From Allobosea sp. 47.2.35 (lineage in GTDB: Bacteria; Pseudomonadota; Alphaproteobacteria; Rhizobiales; Beijerinckiaceae), in NCBI RefSeq assembly GCF_024655635.1, contig NZ_JANLGI010000003.1, positions 62,001 through 126,000 on the forward strand: a stretch of 64,000 nucleotides of DNA. Reading direction: 5' to 3'. The notes under the pieces are model-generated. The model was not told the origin of the DNA. It did no database searches and saw nothing but the letters and a program-made list of their open reading frames with translations. Positions 24,772-33,807 of this stretch are shown here, piece by piece. How positions within the stretch are numbered: the stretch's first letter is position 1; every line of letters starts with the position of its first letter. A program made the translations under genes and the position numbers.

Positions 24772-25025
24772 AAAATCCCGATGATCGCCAAAGCATTGCA
24801 GCCGAGCCTCGTGATCGGTTTCCATTCCCGGCGCTGCGGGCACGGCTGGCCCCCCTGCTCTTACTCGAACCACGTTCCATCGAGTCAGGCGCGACGGCCC
24901 TTCAAGCGCCCTCGTCGACGCACCTCACGCTCGCCGGCCCCTCCGGGCGCCGGACGCCATTTTGCGTGATCGGCGATCTCTGAGTATGGACGTTGCCCGC
25001 ATCAGTTACAGAACACGAGCGAACC

Positions 25026-25232
25026 ATGCCGAAGCTCTGCAAGTTCACATCGCCTGGCGACGGAAAGCCCGTCTACGTCAATCCCGACCAGGTGGCGGTT
25101 GTCTATCAGTTCAAGGGCGAGCCGCCGGACACCATTATCGCCTTTCGGAAGGACTTCGTTCTCGGCGTGAAGGAGAGCGTCGAGGCGGTTGTGGCGGCGC
25201 TGGAAAACGCGTCCCTGAACACGGTCGAGTGA
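25026..25232 (+). CDS. Small FlbD-like protein
   Basis: This 68-residue protein reads like the small FlbD/YlzI family: a metal-free beta fold opening with CKFTSPGDGKPVYVNPDQVAVV, then PDTIIAF and a closing VKESVEAVVAALE. In flagellar operons such proteins sit next to flagellar genes, but here there are none, so a flagellar role is not implied. An in-frame start at 24993 would add 11 residues; the ATG at 25026 fits the conserved opening better. It converges with the hemolysin III-type gene. Confidence 0.6.
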   Translation: MPKLCKFTSPGDGKPVYVNPDQVAVVYQFKGEPPDTIIAFRKDFVLGVKESVEAVVAALENASLNTVE

Positions 25233-25247
25233 TCCCAAAGCGATCAC
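25229..25247. terminator. Terminator-like hairpin after the FlbD-like gene
   Basis: GTGATC at 25229-25234 pairs with GATCAC at 25242-25247 around a 7-base loop, overlapping the stop codon region of the small gene and lying before the convergent hemolysin III-type gene. There is no clear T-run, so this is tentative. Confidence 0.4.
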
Positions 25248-25269
25248 CCGGCAGAATCGGATCGACGGC

Positions 25270-25971
25270 TCACACCGTCGGCGCAATCGCATAGGCCCGA
25301 AACACCGCCCCGTAGAAGCAGCCGGAAGCCACGAGAACGAAGCCATGCCAGATCGCATTCTGGAACGGCAGGCTTTCCCAGACGTGGAAGATGACCCCGA
25401 TCGAATAGAGAAGGCCGCCGGCGACGATCAACCACAAGGTGGTCGCCGGCAGCAGGCTGACGCTTTCCCAGATCAGGAGCCCGCTCCATCCGATCATGAG
25501 ATAGAGAACGATCGACAGGCGGTCGAACCGGCCGGGCAAGACCACCTTGATCACGACGCCGGCTGCGGCCGCGAACCACACGACCGCCAGCAGAATCGGG
25601 GCAAAAAAGCTTCCACTCAGCTTCATCAGGAACGGGGTGTAGGTGCCGGCGATGAGAACATAGATCGCCGAATGGTCGAAGCGCCTGATGAACCACTTGC
25701 GGGGCGAGATCGGCCACATGTTGTACGTGGCGGAAACGATCAGAACGGCGAGCAGGGCCGCGCTGTAGATCGAAACGGGGATCAGATCGAACAGCGGAGC
25801 ACTGTTCGCGACCTGAACGATCAAGACTGCGACGGCCCCCAAGCCCAAGGCAACGCCAAGGACATGGATCACGCCGTCGGCCCAAAGCTCGGCACGCCTG
25901 AAAACAAAACGTCCTGTGGCTGGCAGGTTCAAGGGAGGCCTCGCGGATACAGGGGCTTCACGAAGAAACAC
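25270..25971 (-). CDS. Hemolysin III / PAQR-type membrane protein
   Basis: The 233-residue protein has seven hydrophobic helices and the family motifs RRFDHSAIYVLIAGTYTPF, GGLLYSIGVIFHVWES and NAIWHGFVLVASG; the His and Asp residues match the metal site of the hemolysin III/adiponectin-receptor group. These proteins are probably membrane hydrolases with an unknown substrate in bacteria; the hemolysin label is historical. The start is a GTG at 25971 with a weak ribosome site; no internal ATG precedes the first membrane helix in a better position. It stands alone. Confidence 0.9.
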   Translation of the reverse strand: MFLREAPVSARPPLNLPATGRFVFRRAELWADGVIHVLGVALGLGAVAVLIVQVANSAPLFDLIPVSIYSAALLAVLIVSATYNMWPISPRKWFIRRFDHSAIYVLIAGTYTPFLMKLSGSFFAPILLAVVWFAAAAGVVIKVVLPGRFDRLSIVLYLMIGWSGLLIWESVSLLPATTLWLIVAGGLLYSIGVIFHVWESLPFQNAIWHGFVLVASGCFYGAVFRAYAIAPTV

Positions 25972-26084
25972 CTAGCAAAAACCGGTTGCTCTTTCCTACC
26001 CGCGATTTGAATGGGCGCTTATCACCGTCGGCTCCTTGCGCCGATGATTGCGAGAAATGCGCCCTCGCAATGCTCCTGCCGTTC

Positions 26085-26687
26085 TCAGGTCGCCGGCATG
26101 AGCGCGGGATAGAGCGACGCGAGCAGCAACAGCGCCATCGCGAGGTTGAAGGCGCGCAGGAAGCGCGCATCGCCGAGAAAGCCGCGCAGCATCGTGCCGA
26201 GCCCCGCCCAGGCGATAATGCAGGGCGCATTGATGACCATGTAGACCAGCGTCACGATCAGGATGTTGGAAAAGAAGCCGTCCTGCGGCGTATAGGTCGC
26301 CACCGCCCCGATCGCCATGATCCACGCCTTGGGGTTGATCCACTGAAACGCCGCCATGTCCACGAAGCCGAAGGGCTCGCTGCCGGCGCTTTCCGTACCC
26401 ACCGCCCCTGATCGGGCGATCTTCCAGGCGAGATAGGCGAGATAGGCCGCGCCGCCATAGCGCAGCAGATCATGCAGGATCGGAAAGGCCGTGAAGACGG
26501 TGCCGATGCCGAGCCCGACCGCCATAACCATGGCGGAGAAGCCGAGATTGACCCCGAGAATGGCCGGAATCGTCGGCCGAAAGCCGAAATTGGCTCCGGA
26601 CACCAGAAGCATCGTGTTGTTCGGCCCCGGCGTGATCGACGTCACGAAGGCATAGACGGCAAAGCCGAGGAGAAGATCGAGACTCAT
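26085..26687 (-). CDS. LysE/RhtB-family amino-acid exporter
   Basis: The 200-residue membrane protein has six hydrophobic segments and the family hallmark TSITPGPNNTMLLVSGANFG near the N terminus, where the second half of TM1 and the following loop are strongly conserved. LysE-type carriers export basic or small amino acids and related compounds by proton antiport; the substrate cannot be read from the sequence. It lies 120 bases after the LysR gene on the same strand, so they may share control. Confidence 0.92.
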   Translation of the reverse strand: MSLDLLLGFAVYAFVTSITPGPNNTMLLVSGANFGFRPTIPAILGVNLGFSAMVMAVGLGIGTVFTAFPILHDLLRYGGAAYLAYLAWKIARSGAVGTESAGSEPFGFVDMAAFQWINPKAWIMAIGAVATYTPQDGFFSNILIVTLVYMVINAPCIIAWAGLGTMLRGFLGDARFLRAFNLAMALLLLASLYPALMPAT

Positions 26688-26807
26688 GAACCACCGCGTG
26701 ATCGAGAAGCCCTCGAATGCGCAGTGGTCACGGTGCGAGGCAAACGAGTAATATTGACCTCCGCGTGAATGATCCTCACGCGCCGCACGGCTGCAGCCTG
26801 CATGAGC

Positions 26808-27692
26808 TCAGGCAGCCGGCGCCGCGCTTTCCTGCAGGATCCAGGAGCGGAACGCGGCAATGCGCGGATCATCCGCCCGGCTTTCGGCTCCGACGAGCCA
26901 GTAAGCGGTCTTGCTCGGGACCGCCTCCCAGACTTCCACGAGATCGCCCGAAGCCAGTTCCTCGTTCACCAGGGGCTTGCGCCCCATCGCCACGCCAAGC
27001 CCGCGGCTGGCCGCCTGGAAGGCCATCTGGATGGTGTCGAAGCGCAGGCCCCGCGCCGCATCAGGCACAACACGGCCGGTTTCGGCCGCCCAGGTCGCCC
27101 AGTCCTCGCTGGTCCGCGTCACATGGATCAACGGCGCCTGCTCGATATCGGCGAGGCCCTGCACGCGCTCGCGGATCGAGGGCGCGCAGACGGGAACCAG
27201 CTCCTCGGCGACCAGCTTGTCGGCGATGACGCCCTGCCAGTTGCCACGGCCCATGCGGATCGCGAGATCGACCCCGCCCTCCGACAGCTCGGCCCGCTCC
27301 TGCGCGGTGTCGATGACGATCTGGATCTCCGGATGAAGCGCGCGGAACTTGTGCAGTCGCGGCAGCAGCCAGCGCGCCCCGAATGTCGGCGCCGCGCTGA
27401 TCGAGAGCTGGCCCGAGCCGTGGCGGTTGATGATCTGAGCGCTGCCGCTGGCCAGCAAGTGAAGTGCTTCCCGAACCACCGGGACATAGGCGTGTCCCGC
27501 CTCCGACAGCACCAGCCCTTTCGAGGTCCGCAGGAAAAGCGGCACGCCGAGCCATTCCTCCAGCGACTGGATGCCGTGGCTGACGGCACTCGGCGTCAGC
27601 AGCAGCTCCTCCGCCGCGTTCTTGAAGCTCGACAGCCGTGCCGCCGCCTCGAACAGGCGCAGCGAGTTCAGCGGGGGTAACCGGGAGCGCAT
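26808..27692 (-). CDS. LysR-type regulator (GcvA-like)
   Basis: The 294-residue regulator has an N-terminal winged helix-turn-helix (about 8-66: LRLFEAAARLSSFKNAAEELLLTPSAVSHGIQSLEEWLG) and a periplasmic-binding-protein-like effector domain at about 92-288. The opening PPLNSLRLFEAAAR and the HTH place it in the GcvA subgroup. It is divergent from the enoyl-CoA hydratase gene, so it likely controls that gene and itself from the shared 155-base gap. The inducer is unknown. Confidence 0.93.
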   Translation of the reverse strand: MRSRLPPLNSLRLFEAAARLSSFKNAAEELLLTPSAVSHGIQSLEEWLGVPLFLRTSKGLVLSEAGHAYVPVVREALHLLASGSAQIINRHGSGQLSISAAPTFGARWLLPRLHKFRALHPEIQIVIDTAQERAELSEGGVDLAIRMGRGNWQGVIADKLVAEELVPVCAPSIRERVQGLADIEQAPLIHVTRTSEDWATWAAETGRVVPDAARGLRFDTIQMAFQAASRGLGVAMGRKPLVNEELASGDLVEVWEAVPSKTAYWLVGAESRADDPRIAAFRSWILQESAAPAA

Positions 27693-27750
27693 CGCACTCG
27701 CCTCCTGTTAGGCTTCTCGCCGCACAAACAACCCAGCGCCAATCACAGAG

Positions 27751-27765
27751 GTGAAATTTTCTCAC
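27751..27765. promoter_or_regulatory. Candidate LysR operator
   Basis: GTGAAATTTTCTCAC is a 15-base dyad with GTGA and TCAC arms and fits the T-N11-A rule for LysR-type sites. It lies in the divergent gap, 59 bases from the regulator start and 83 bases from the enoyl-CoA hydratase start. It is a strong candidate by position only. Confidence 0.5.
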
Positions 27766-27847
27766 GTGACCACGAATATTACCCGTTTGTTCGATCCGCG
27801 GCCTGATTGCAACGTCGCGCGACGCAGCAGAGGCAGGAGCCGTGATC

Positions 27848-28651
27848 ATGACCGCAACGACAGAGCACCCGGTGTTGATCGAGATCGCCGGCAGCATCGC
27901 CACCCTCACGCTCAACCGGCCGGACAAGCTGAACGCGCTGAACTATGCGACGATCGACATGCTGCAACGCGACTTCGACACGATCGAGCGCGACGATTCC
28001 GTGGGCATCGTGATCCTGACCGGAGCGGGCGACAAGGCGTTCAGCGCCGGTGCCGATATCGCCGGCTTCTCCCTCAGCGTCGAGGCCGGCGTCACCGCCG
28101 CCATGCGGGACTTCGTCGGGCGCGGCCAGGCCCTGACCCGCCGCATCGAGAACTTCCCCAAGCCCGTCATCGCTGCGGTGAACGGCCTCGCCTTCGGCGG
28201 CGGCTGCGAGATCGTCGAGGCCTGTCCGCTCGCGATCGCAAGCGAACATGCCCGCTTCGCGAAGCCCGAGATCAATCTCGGCTTTCCCCCGACCTTCGGC
28301 GGGACGCAGCGCCTGCCGCGCCATGTCGGCCGCAAGCGGGCACTCCAGCTCATCCTCACCGGGGAGCCGATCCCGGCCGAGGAAGCCATGCAGATCGGGC
28401 TGATCAACGAGGTCGTCCCCGCAGCCCGGCTCCTGAAGCGGGCACGGCAGCTCGCGACGACGATCCTCGGCAAGTCGCCGGCGGCGGTCAGCGCCTGCCT
28501 CGCGAGCGTCACCCGCGGCATCAACCTCTCCATCGACGAGGGGCTGGCGGTCGAAGCCGGCCAGTTCGCGCAGCTGGCCCATACGGCGGACGTCCGCGAG
28601 GGCATCAGCGCCTTCCTCGAGCGCCGGCCGGCCCGGTTCGGCGGGCACTGA
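27848..28651 (+). CDS. Enoyl-CoA hydratase/isomerase family protein
   Basis: This 267-residue crotonase-fold enzyme should act on an acyl-CoA in the cytosol. It shows the oxyanion-hole segments AFSAGADIAGF and GLAFGGGCEI, with a candidate catalytic Glu in the KPEINLGFPPTFGGTQRLPRHVG segment. Crotonases cover hydratases, isomerases and others, so the exact reaction is open. The ATG at 27848 follows a GTG two codons upstream in frame. It is divergent from the LysR gene and is followed after 50 bases by the DUF1330 gene. Confidence 0.92.
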   Translation: MTATTEHPVLIEIAGSIATLTLNRPDKLNALNYATIDMLQRDFDTIERDDSVGIVILTGAGDKAFSAGADIAGFSLSVEAGVTAAMRDFVGRGQALTRRIENFPKPVIAAVNGLAFGGGCEIVEACPLAIASEHARFAKPEINLGFPPTFGGTQRLPRHVGRKRALQLILTGEPIPAEEAMQIGLINEVVPAARLLKRARQLATTILGKSPAAVSACLASVTRGINLSIDEGLAVEAGQFAQLAHTADVREGISAFLERRPARFGGH

Positions 28652-28701
28652 CGGTGACCGGAACAACGTTGGCAACCCGCTCCACCCGCAAGGCCAGGAA
28701 C

Positions 28702-29142
28702 ATGTCAGGCTACATTGATATCGAGAAGGAACGTTACCTCGCGCTGCGCGACGGCGAGCATCAGGGCGCAATCCACCTGCTCAACCTGATCCGCCTGCGC
28801 GAGCACGCCGATTATCCGGATGGCCGCGAGGTCAGCGGCGTCGAGGCCTATCAGAGCTACGGCCGGGCCAGCGAGCCGGTGCTCGCCCGCATCGGCGCCC
28901 GGATCGTCTGGGAGGGCCGGTTCGAGACGATGCTGATCGGGCCGTGGGGAGAATACTGGGATCTCTGCTTCGTCGCGGAATATCGCAGCGTGCAGGCCTT
29001 CATCGAGCTGCTGCGCGACCCCGTCTATCGCGAAGCCGTCCTGCATCGGAAGGCCGCCGCGCTGGACTCCCGTCTCATCGCCCTGCAGCCCCGGCCGGGG
29101 GCGACCCGCTTCGGCCAGTTCCTTGCGGAAGCCTATGGCTGA
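28702..29142 (+). CDS. DUF1330-family protein
   Basis: This 146-residue protein has the ferredoxin-like dimeric alpha/beta-barrel pattern of DUF1330: IHLLNLIRLREHADYP, then AYQSYGRASEPVLARIGARIVWEGRFETMLIG, then WDLCFVAEYRSVQAFIELLRDPVYREAVLHRKAAALDSRLIAL. Such small proteins bind or act on small ligands; no activity is established. An open frame extends far upstream through the hydratase gene, but it is out of phase with it and unlikely to be used; the ATG at 28702 has a fair ribosome site (AGGAAC). Confidence 0.85.
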   Translation: MSGYIDIEKERYLALRDGEHQGAIHLLNLIRLREHADYPDGREVSGVEAYQSYGRASEPVLARIGARIVWEGRFETMLIGPWGEYWDLCFVAEYRSVQAFIELLRDPVYREAVLHRKAAALDSRLIALQPRPGATRFGQFLAEAYG

Positions 29143-29183
29143 TCGCTGGCGCGGCGACGGCCTCAGGCCGAGGCCACGACGGG

Positions 29184-31907
29184 CTAGAGCGTCTCGGACG
29201 TGTCGACCGCGCGGCCGCCTCGCTGCCCGCTGCGCTTGCGCGGCGAACGCCTGAACAGGGTCGCGTGGACAGCATGCAGGATCGGGTGCGGCTTTCCGAG
29301 CAGGTAGCCCTGCGCCTCGGTGCAGCCCGCACGATCGACGGCATCGAGCTGGTCCTGCGTCTCGATGCCCTCCGCCGTGGTCGTCATGCCGAGCTCGGCC
29401 GCCAGCGCCGCGACCGCCGTCACGATGGCCGCGCTGTCGGAATGGGCCGTCATGTCGCGCACGAAGGAGCGGTCGATCTTGACCTTGTCCAGCGGGAACA
29501 GCCTGAGATGGCTGAGACTCGAATAGCCCGTCCCGAAGTCGTCGAGCACGATGCGTACGCCAAGCTCCTTCAGGCTCCTCAGCGTCCCGAGATTGCGGTT
29601 ATCGTTGGCGAGCAGCGCGGTCTCGGTGATCTCCAGCTCCAGCCGTTCCGGATCAAGCCCCGTCTCACGCAGGATGTCGCGCACGGTCGCGACCGCATCG
29701 CCGAAGATCAACTGCACCGGCGACAGGTTGACCGCGATGCGCAGGTCGCCCGGCAACTGGGCCGCATCGGTGCAGGCCTGGCGGAGGACCCATTCGCCGA
29801 GATCGACGATCAGTCGCGTCTCCTCGGCCAGCGGCACGAACTCGGCCGGCGCGACGAGGCCGCGTTCGGGATGGTGCCAGCGCAGCAATGCCTCGAAGCC
29901 GCAGAGCTTGCTGGAATTCAGGTCGAAGATCGGCTGGTAGGACAATTCGAACTGCCGCTCCTCGATCGCCTCGCGCAAATCGGCTTCGAGCTCGATACGG
30001 GCGCGCAGCTGCTCGTCCATCTCGGCCGTGAAGACGCAGCAGACGCCGCGCCCCAGAGCCTTGGCCTGATAGAGCGCGAGATCGGCCTGTTTCAGCAGAA
30101 GGTCGGCATCGAAGTCCGGCCCGTCGGCCACGGCGATGCCGATGCTCGCCGAGATCGAGATCGTACGCTCCTTGATGATATAGGGCTGGCTCAGAACCTC
30201 GATGATGCTCGCGCCGAGCGCCTGCGCCTGTTGCGGCTGCTCCCGGCCGAGGCTGAGGACCGCGAATTCGTCTCCACCGAGGCGGGCGACGCAGTCGGTA
30301 TCGCGCACGCAGGTCGCCAGCCGCTCAGCGACGGACAGGAGCAGCTGATCGCCGACCGGGTGCCCGAGCGTGTCGTTGACGTCCTTGAAGCGATCGAGAT
30401 CGAGGAAGAGCAGCGCGACCGCCCCGGCCTCGCCCCCCGCACGCCGGAGTGATTTTGCGATCTGGCTGCGGAAGGAGAAGCGGTTCTGCAGGCTCGTCAG
30501 GTCATCATGATGCGCCAGGAAGCGGATGCGGCTCTCCTGTTCGATGAGAGCCGCATTCTGCTGCCGCGCTTCCTCCGCCGCCTCGTTCGCGCGTATATTG
30601 GCGGCCGCCAGCTCGGCAAGCGCCGCCTTGAGCGCGGTGATGTCGGTACGGATGCCGACGGTCCCGCCGGCCTTCATCCGCCGCTCGGTGATCAGGAGCC
30701 AGCGGCCATCCGGCAGCAGGCGCTCCATCGCGCCGCTGCCTTGCCGGTGCCAGCTGGCGATCTCCTTCACGAATTCATCGATATCGACCGTCATCTGGGG
30801 ATACTGGCCGAGCTCCGCACCCTTGCGGATGATCTCCTCGAAATGCGTTCCGACCGTCATGAAGGGCGCGCTCAGGGCGTAGAGCTCGCGGTAGCGCTGG
30901 TTGCAGGTCACCAGCCGATCGTCCTCGTCCCACATCACGAAGCCGTCGGACATCGCCTCGATCGCGTTATCGAGCACGCCGGCCGCACGCGCCCGCTCGG
31001 CATCCGCGCGTTCGCGCTGGTGGATGGCGAGCAGGATCGCCCCGGCAAAGGCCGACAGAAGCAGCGCCCCGACGATCGCCGCGGTGATCGTCCTGTCCCG
31101 ATCCTGGCGCCAATCCGCGAGGAGAACCGCATTGGTTGCGCTCAGGATGACGCGGATATCGCCGTATAGCGAGCTGCGGACCACGTTGAGGGTGCCGTTC
31201 TCGCTGCCTCTGCTTCCGAGCATGAAGGCCTTGCCGTTGACCACCCCTTCCGGCAGCGCGGCGGCGCGAGCCTTGCCGATCAGCAACTCGTCATGCGGCA
31301 GCGTGGCGACGACCTGGCCGTTGGCGCGTTCGAGCGAGATCTGCGTGCCGGGGCTGATGCCGGTTTCGCCCAGGAGCTTCATCAGCGTGTGCAGGGGCAC
31401 TTCCGCGACGGGGGCAACGCCGTGCCATGCGGGGATCCGGCGTGCGACATAGAGCGACCAGTCCCCGGTGACGACGTTGCGCAGGGGTCCGATCAGGTCG
31501 GTCGGCGCTCGCCCGACCATGGCGACGGCGAGCGGCAGCCCATGACGTGCACCGCTCGATCTGGCGGAGGCGATGACGCTGCCGTCCGGCCCGACGAGCA
31601 GAAGATCGCGGAAGGCCATGGTCTGGAAATTGAGCCCGCGCAGCAGCCGGCTCGCGGCGTCCCGCTGGCCTGGCCCGATCTGTGCGACCTCGAACAGGGT
31701 GGCGAAACTCGCCAGCGCGCCGTCGACCTGCAGCAACTGCCGGTCAAGCGCATTCTCGACGGCCATGGCGGAGCTTTCCAGCGCCTGCTCGGCGGCGCGC
31801 CAGGCGGCGGCCTCGCGCTGCCGGACCAGATTGGACGCACCGGTGGCAGCCACTGCAAGGATGACGGCCGTCCCTGCTGCGACCATGAGTTTCAGGCGGC
31901 TGATCAC
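29184..31907 (-). CDS. Membrane c-di-GMP enzyme with PAS, GGDEF and EAL domains
   Basis: The 907-residue protein can in principle make and break cyclic di-GMP. A membrane helix at about 5-27 and another at about 275-298 enclose a periplasmic sensor region; a PAS domain follows at about 305-430, GGDEF at about 460-620 (intact GGDEF near 543) and EAL at about 640-880 (GFEALLRW near 670, then DDFGTGYSSLSHLR and AEGIET). Both catalytic signatures look complete. The start is a GTG that overlaps the stop of the upstream TRAP-type binding protein by 4 bases, so both are made together; that protein may present a ligand to the sensor region. Confidence 0.93.
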   Translation of the reverse strand: MISRLKLMVAAGTAVILAVAATGASNLVRQREAAAWRAAEQALESSAMAVENALDRQLLQVDGALASFATLFEVAQIGPGQRDAASRLLRGLNFQTMAFRDLLLVGPDGSVIASARSSGARHGLPLAVAMVGRAPTDLIGPLRNVVTGDWSLYVARRIPAWHGVAPVAEVPLHTLMKLLGETGISPGTQISLERANGQVVATLPHDELLIGKARAAALPEGVVNGKAFMLGSRGSENGTLNVVRSSLYGDIRVILSATNAVLLADWRQDRDRTITAAIVGALLLSAFAGAILLAIHQRERADAERARAAGVLDNAIEAMSDGFVMWDEDDRLVTCNQRYRELYALSAPFMTVGTHFEEIIRKGAELGQYPQMTVDIDEFVKEIASWHRQGSGAMERLLPDGRWLLITERRMKAGGTVGIRTDITALKAALAELAAANIRANEAAEEARQQNAALIEQESRIRFLAHHDDLTSLQNRFSFRSQIAKSLRRAGGEAGAVALLFLDLDRFKDVNDTLGHPVGDQLLLSVAERLATCVRDTDCVARLGGDEFAVLSLGREQPQQAQALGASIIEVLSQPYIIKERTISISASIGIAVADGPDFDADLLLKQADLALYQAKALGRGVCCVFTAEMDEQLRARIELEADLREAIEERQFELSYQPIFDLNSSKLCGFEALLRWHHPERGLVAPAEFVPLAEETRLIVDLGEWVLRQACTDAAQLPGDLRIAVNLSPVQLIFGDAVATVRDILRETGLDPERLELEITETALLANDNRNLGTLRSLKELGVRIVLDDFGTGYSSLSHLRLFPLDKVKIDRSFVRDMTAHSDSAAIVTAVAALAAELGMTTTAEGIETQDQLDAVDRAGCTEAQGYLLGKPHPILHAVHATLFRRSPRKRSGQRGGRAVDTSETL

Positions 31908-33004
31908 GGCGTCTTGGGCTCGATGGCATGGAGCGGTTTGAGATAGGTGTTCCAGGCCGAGACACAGTCCTGGCCGCAGCGCTCGAACCAGCGCGGCAGG
32001 ACGACCTCGGCGAGGAGACGACGGCGCGTCTCGTCGGCAGGCGAGGTCGGCACCACGGTCATCGGCCGCTCGGGCTTGCCCGAGCAGGGTTCCGATCCGG
32101 CATTGCAGGCCAGCCCTTTCCGCGTATCGGCTTCCGTCTGCGACCAGATGCGATCCTCGAGCCGGCCGACGCCCATCTTGATCGTATCACGCACATCCGC
32201 AGGCAGGGCATTCCAGGCGGTCGCATTGGCGCCGAAGATCGAGACGCCCCAGCTGAGCGCGAAGGCATGCACGGAGACGGCGACGCGCGGCAGGCCGATC
32301 TCATAGCCGCTGAGCGTGCCGGTGATCGCGCAATCGGCGACCCCGCCGCGCAGCGCCGCCACGATCTCGGCAAAGGGCAGGATCACCGGCACGGCACCCA
32401 TCGCGGTCATCAGTTCGGATTGAGCGACCGAGGAGGTGCGGACCTTGCGGCCGGTGAGATCGCCGAGCCCGGTGAAGGGCTTCGCGCAGAACATGACCTG
32501 GGCCGGATAGGCGTAAACCCCGAGAAGCTCGATATCGTAGCGCTCGCGCAGCACATTGCGCAGATGCGCCCGGAAGGCATCGACGGTCCGGCGCAGCGTC
32601 GCGACATCCGGATTCAGAACCGGCAGGTCGACGGCGCTCAGTTCCGGTTCGTCGCCCGCGACCGCGCTCAGCAGCGCCGTGCCGAACGAGACCACGCCGA
32701 GCCGCATCAGCTGAAGCATTTCCTGGTTGCGCAGGCCCCCGGCATCGAGCGGCCGGATCGTCGCGCTGATGCGGCCCTTCGACAGCGCGCTGATTTCCGA
32801 CTGCCAGAAGGGTTGCTCGATCTTGGTGTACTGGGTGACGCCGGCAAGCCCGCCGATGATCTGCAGCTTGACCGGCTCCTCGGGCTTCGTCTGGGCCTGA
32901 GCGTCACAGCCTGCGAAGGCGAGCATCGCAGCAACCGCTGCAATCACAGGCTGCACGCGTCGACGCGGGTGATACGTGCTGGCGTTGTCGCAGGCCGTGC
33001 CCAT
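31904..33004 (-). CDS. TRAP-type (DctP) periplasmic binding protein coupled to a GGDEF-EAL gene
   Basis: The 366-residue protein has a signal peptide (hydrophobic 18-31, then QAQ) and the DctP fold: IRPLDAGGLRNQEMLQLMRLGVVSFGTALLS, then GYEIGLPRVAVSVHAFALSWGVSIFGANATAWNALPADVR. The C-terminal third contains four extra Cys in two pairs (ACNAGSEPCS and CGQDCV), unusual in this family and perhaps disulfide bonded. No TRAP permease genes are nearby. Its stop overlaps the GTG of the GGDEF-EAL gene, so a sensing role rather than transport is likely. The ATG at 33004 was chosen; a GTG 16 codons later would give a more standard signal peptide. Confidence 0.82.
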   Translation of the reverse strand: MGTACDNASTYHPRRRVQPVIAAVAAMLAFAGCDAQAQTKPEEPVKLQIIGGLAGVTQYTKIEQPFWQSEISALSKGRISATIRPLDAGGLRNQEMLQLMRLGVVSFGTALLSAVAGDEPELSAVDLPVLNPDVATLRRTVDAFRAHLRNVLRERYDIELLGVYAYPAQVMFCAKPFTGLGDLTGRKVRTSSVAQSELMTAMGAVPVILPFAEIVAALRGGVADCAITGTLSGYEIGLPRVAVSVHAFALSWGVSIFGANATAWNALPADVRDTIKMGVGRLEDRIWSQTEADTRKGLACNAGSEPCSGKPERPMTVVPTSPADETRRRLLAEVVLPRWFERCGQDCVSAWNTYLKPLHAIEPKTP

Positions 33005-33467
33005 CTCCCCCCCGGTGGTCGCCTGTTACGAGGGGGCCGATATTCGACCGCAGCGGTTAACCGGGGTTGAATCGGAAGCTCGACCTTGTCGGGATGGCGT
33101 ATCTGTCCCCGCTTTCCAGAGGGCGATCAGAAATCCGGATGCAGGGCTTGCCTGCGGGCAACGGGAGGTTGGGCTTCTCGACGGTACATCCGAATACTGT
33201 TCGGAGCGCAGCAGCGGATTCTATTGCAGAAGCGAGCGATAGCGGGGGCTGCCTGCAACAACGGCCGGGAACGCTTCTGCTGTTGCCGTGCAAGCCAGGC
33301 TCGCTATGCTCAACAATCTGGCGATCCTGATCCCAAGTCATGCCCCGAGGCCCCGTGGCTTCTCCCTTCACGCGCGTCTGGCGACGACGCGTGGATGAGC
33401 CAGGACGGGCCTGTCGAGCAAGGGCTGGTGGGGCGAACAGGCTCGAGCGATGCAGTGGGGGCAGAAG
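33005..33467. other. 463-base non-coding gap with a weak promoter candidate
   Basis: This gap lies between the divergent TRAP-type binding protein gene and the HdeA-like small gene. I see no supported gene. A plausible promoter for the plus-strand gene is TTGCCG at 33283-33288 with TATGCT at 33305-33310 and a 16-base spacer. That would leave a leader of about 150 bases. Confidence 0.3.
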
Positions 33468-33785
33468 ATGCGTCTATGGGCGGCAGCGGTGCTTTGGGCT
33501 CTGGCATGTCCGACGGCAGCGACCAGCGAGGTGCTGCGCCAGGGCGAATTCCTGCAGGACTACATCACCTGCGAGGCCTGGATGAAGCGTGAGGCAGCGG
33601 ATAACGAGATGCATGCCCTGATCGGCCACTGGGTGATCGACGCCCTGCGCAAGAGCTCGCCGTCGCGGCTGTCGAAATACGGCGACGGCGAAGTCCTCGA
33701 GGCGGTCGAGCGGCAATGCCGCGCTCAACCGGCCAAGACATTGACGGTCGCCACCTTCCTGGCCGGCCTTCGGCTGCCCGAGTAA
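33468..33785 (+). CDS. Small exported protein, HdeA-like pattern
   Basis: This 105-residue protein has a signal peptide (about 1-18, ending TAATS) and a mature part with exactly two Cys (YITCEAWM and VERQCRAQ), spaced as in acid-stress chaperones of the HdeA type, with an intervening helical stretch. A disulfide-linked periplasmic helical protein is likely; chaperone function is a guess from the Cys pattern. I chose the ATG at 33468, which keeps a compact signal peptide, over the ATG at 33450. Confidence 0.6.
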   Translation: MRLWAAAVLWALACPTAATSEVLRQGEFLQDYITCEAWMKREAADNEMHALIGHWVIDALRKSSPSRLSKYGDGEVLEAVERQCRAQPAKTLTVATFLAGLRLPE

Positions 33786-33807
33786 CGCCCTGCCATCGAT
33801 CGAGGTG

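Noticed and set aside
27751-28701. Apparent long fusion upstream of the DUF1330 protein
   Set aside because: The upstream part is the enoyl-CoA hydratase gene read in the wrong frame. The DUF1330 start at 28702 is enough.
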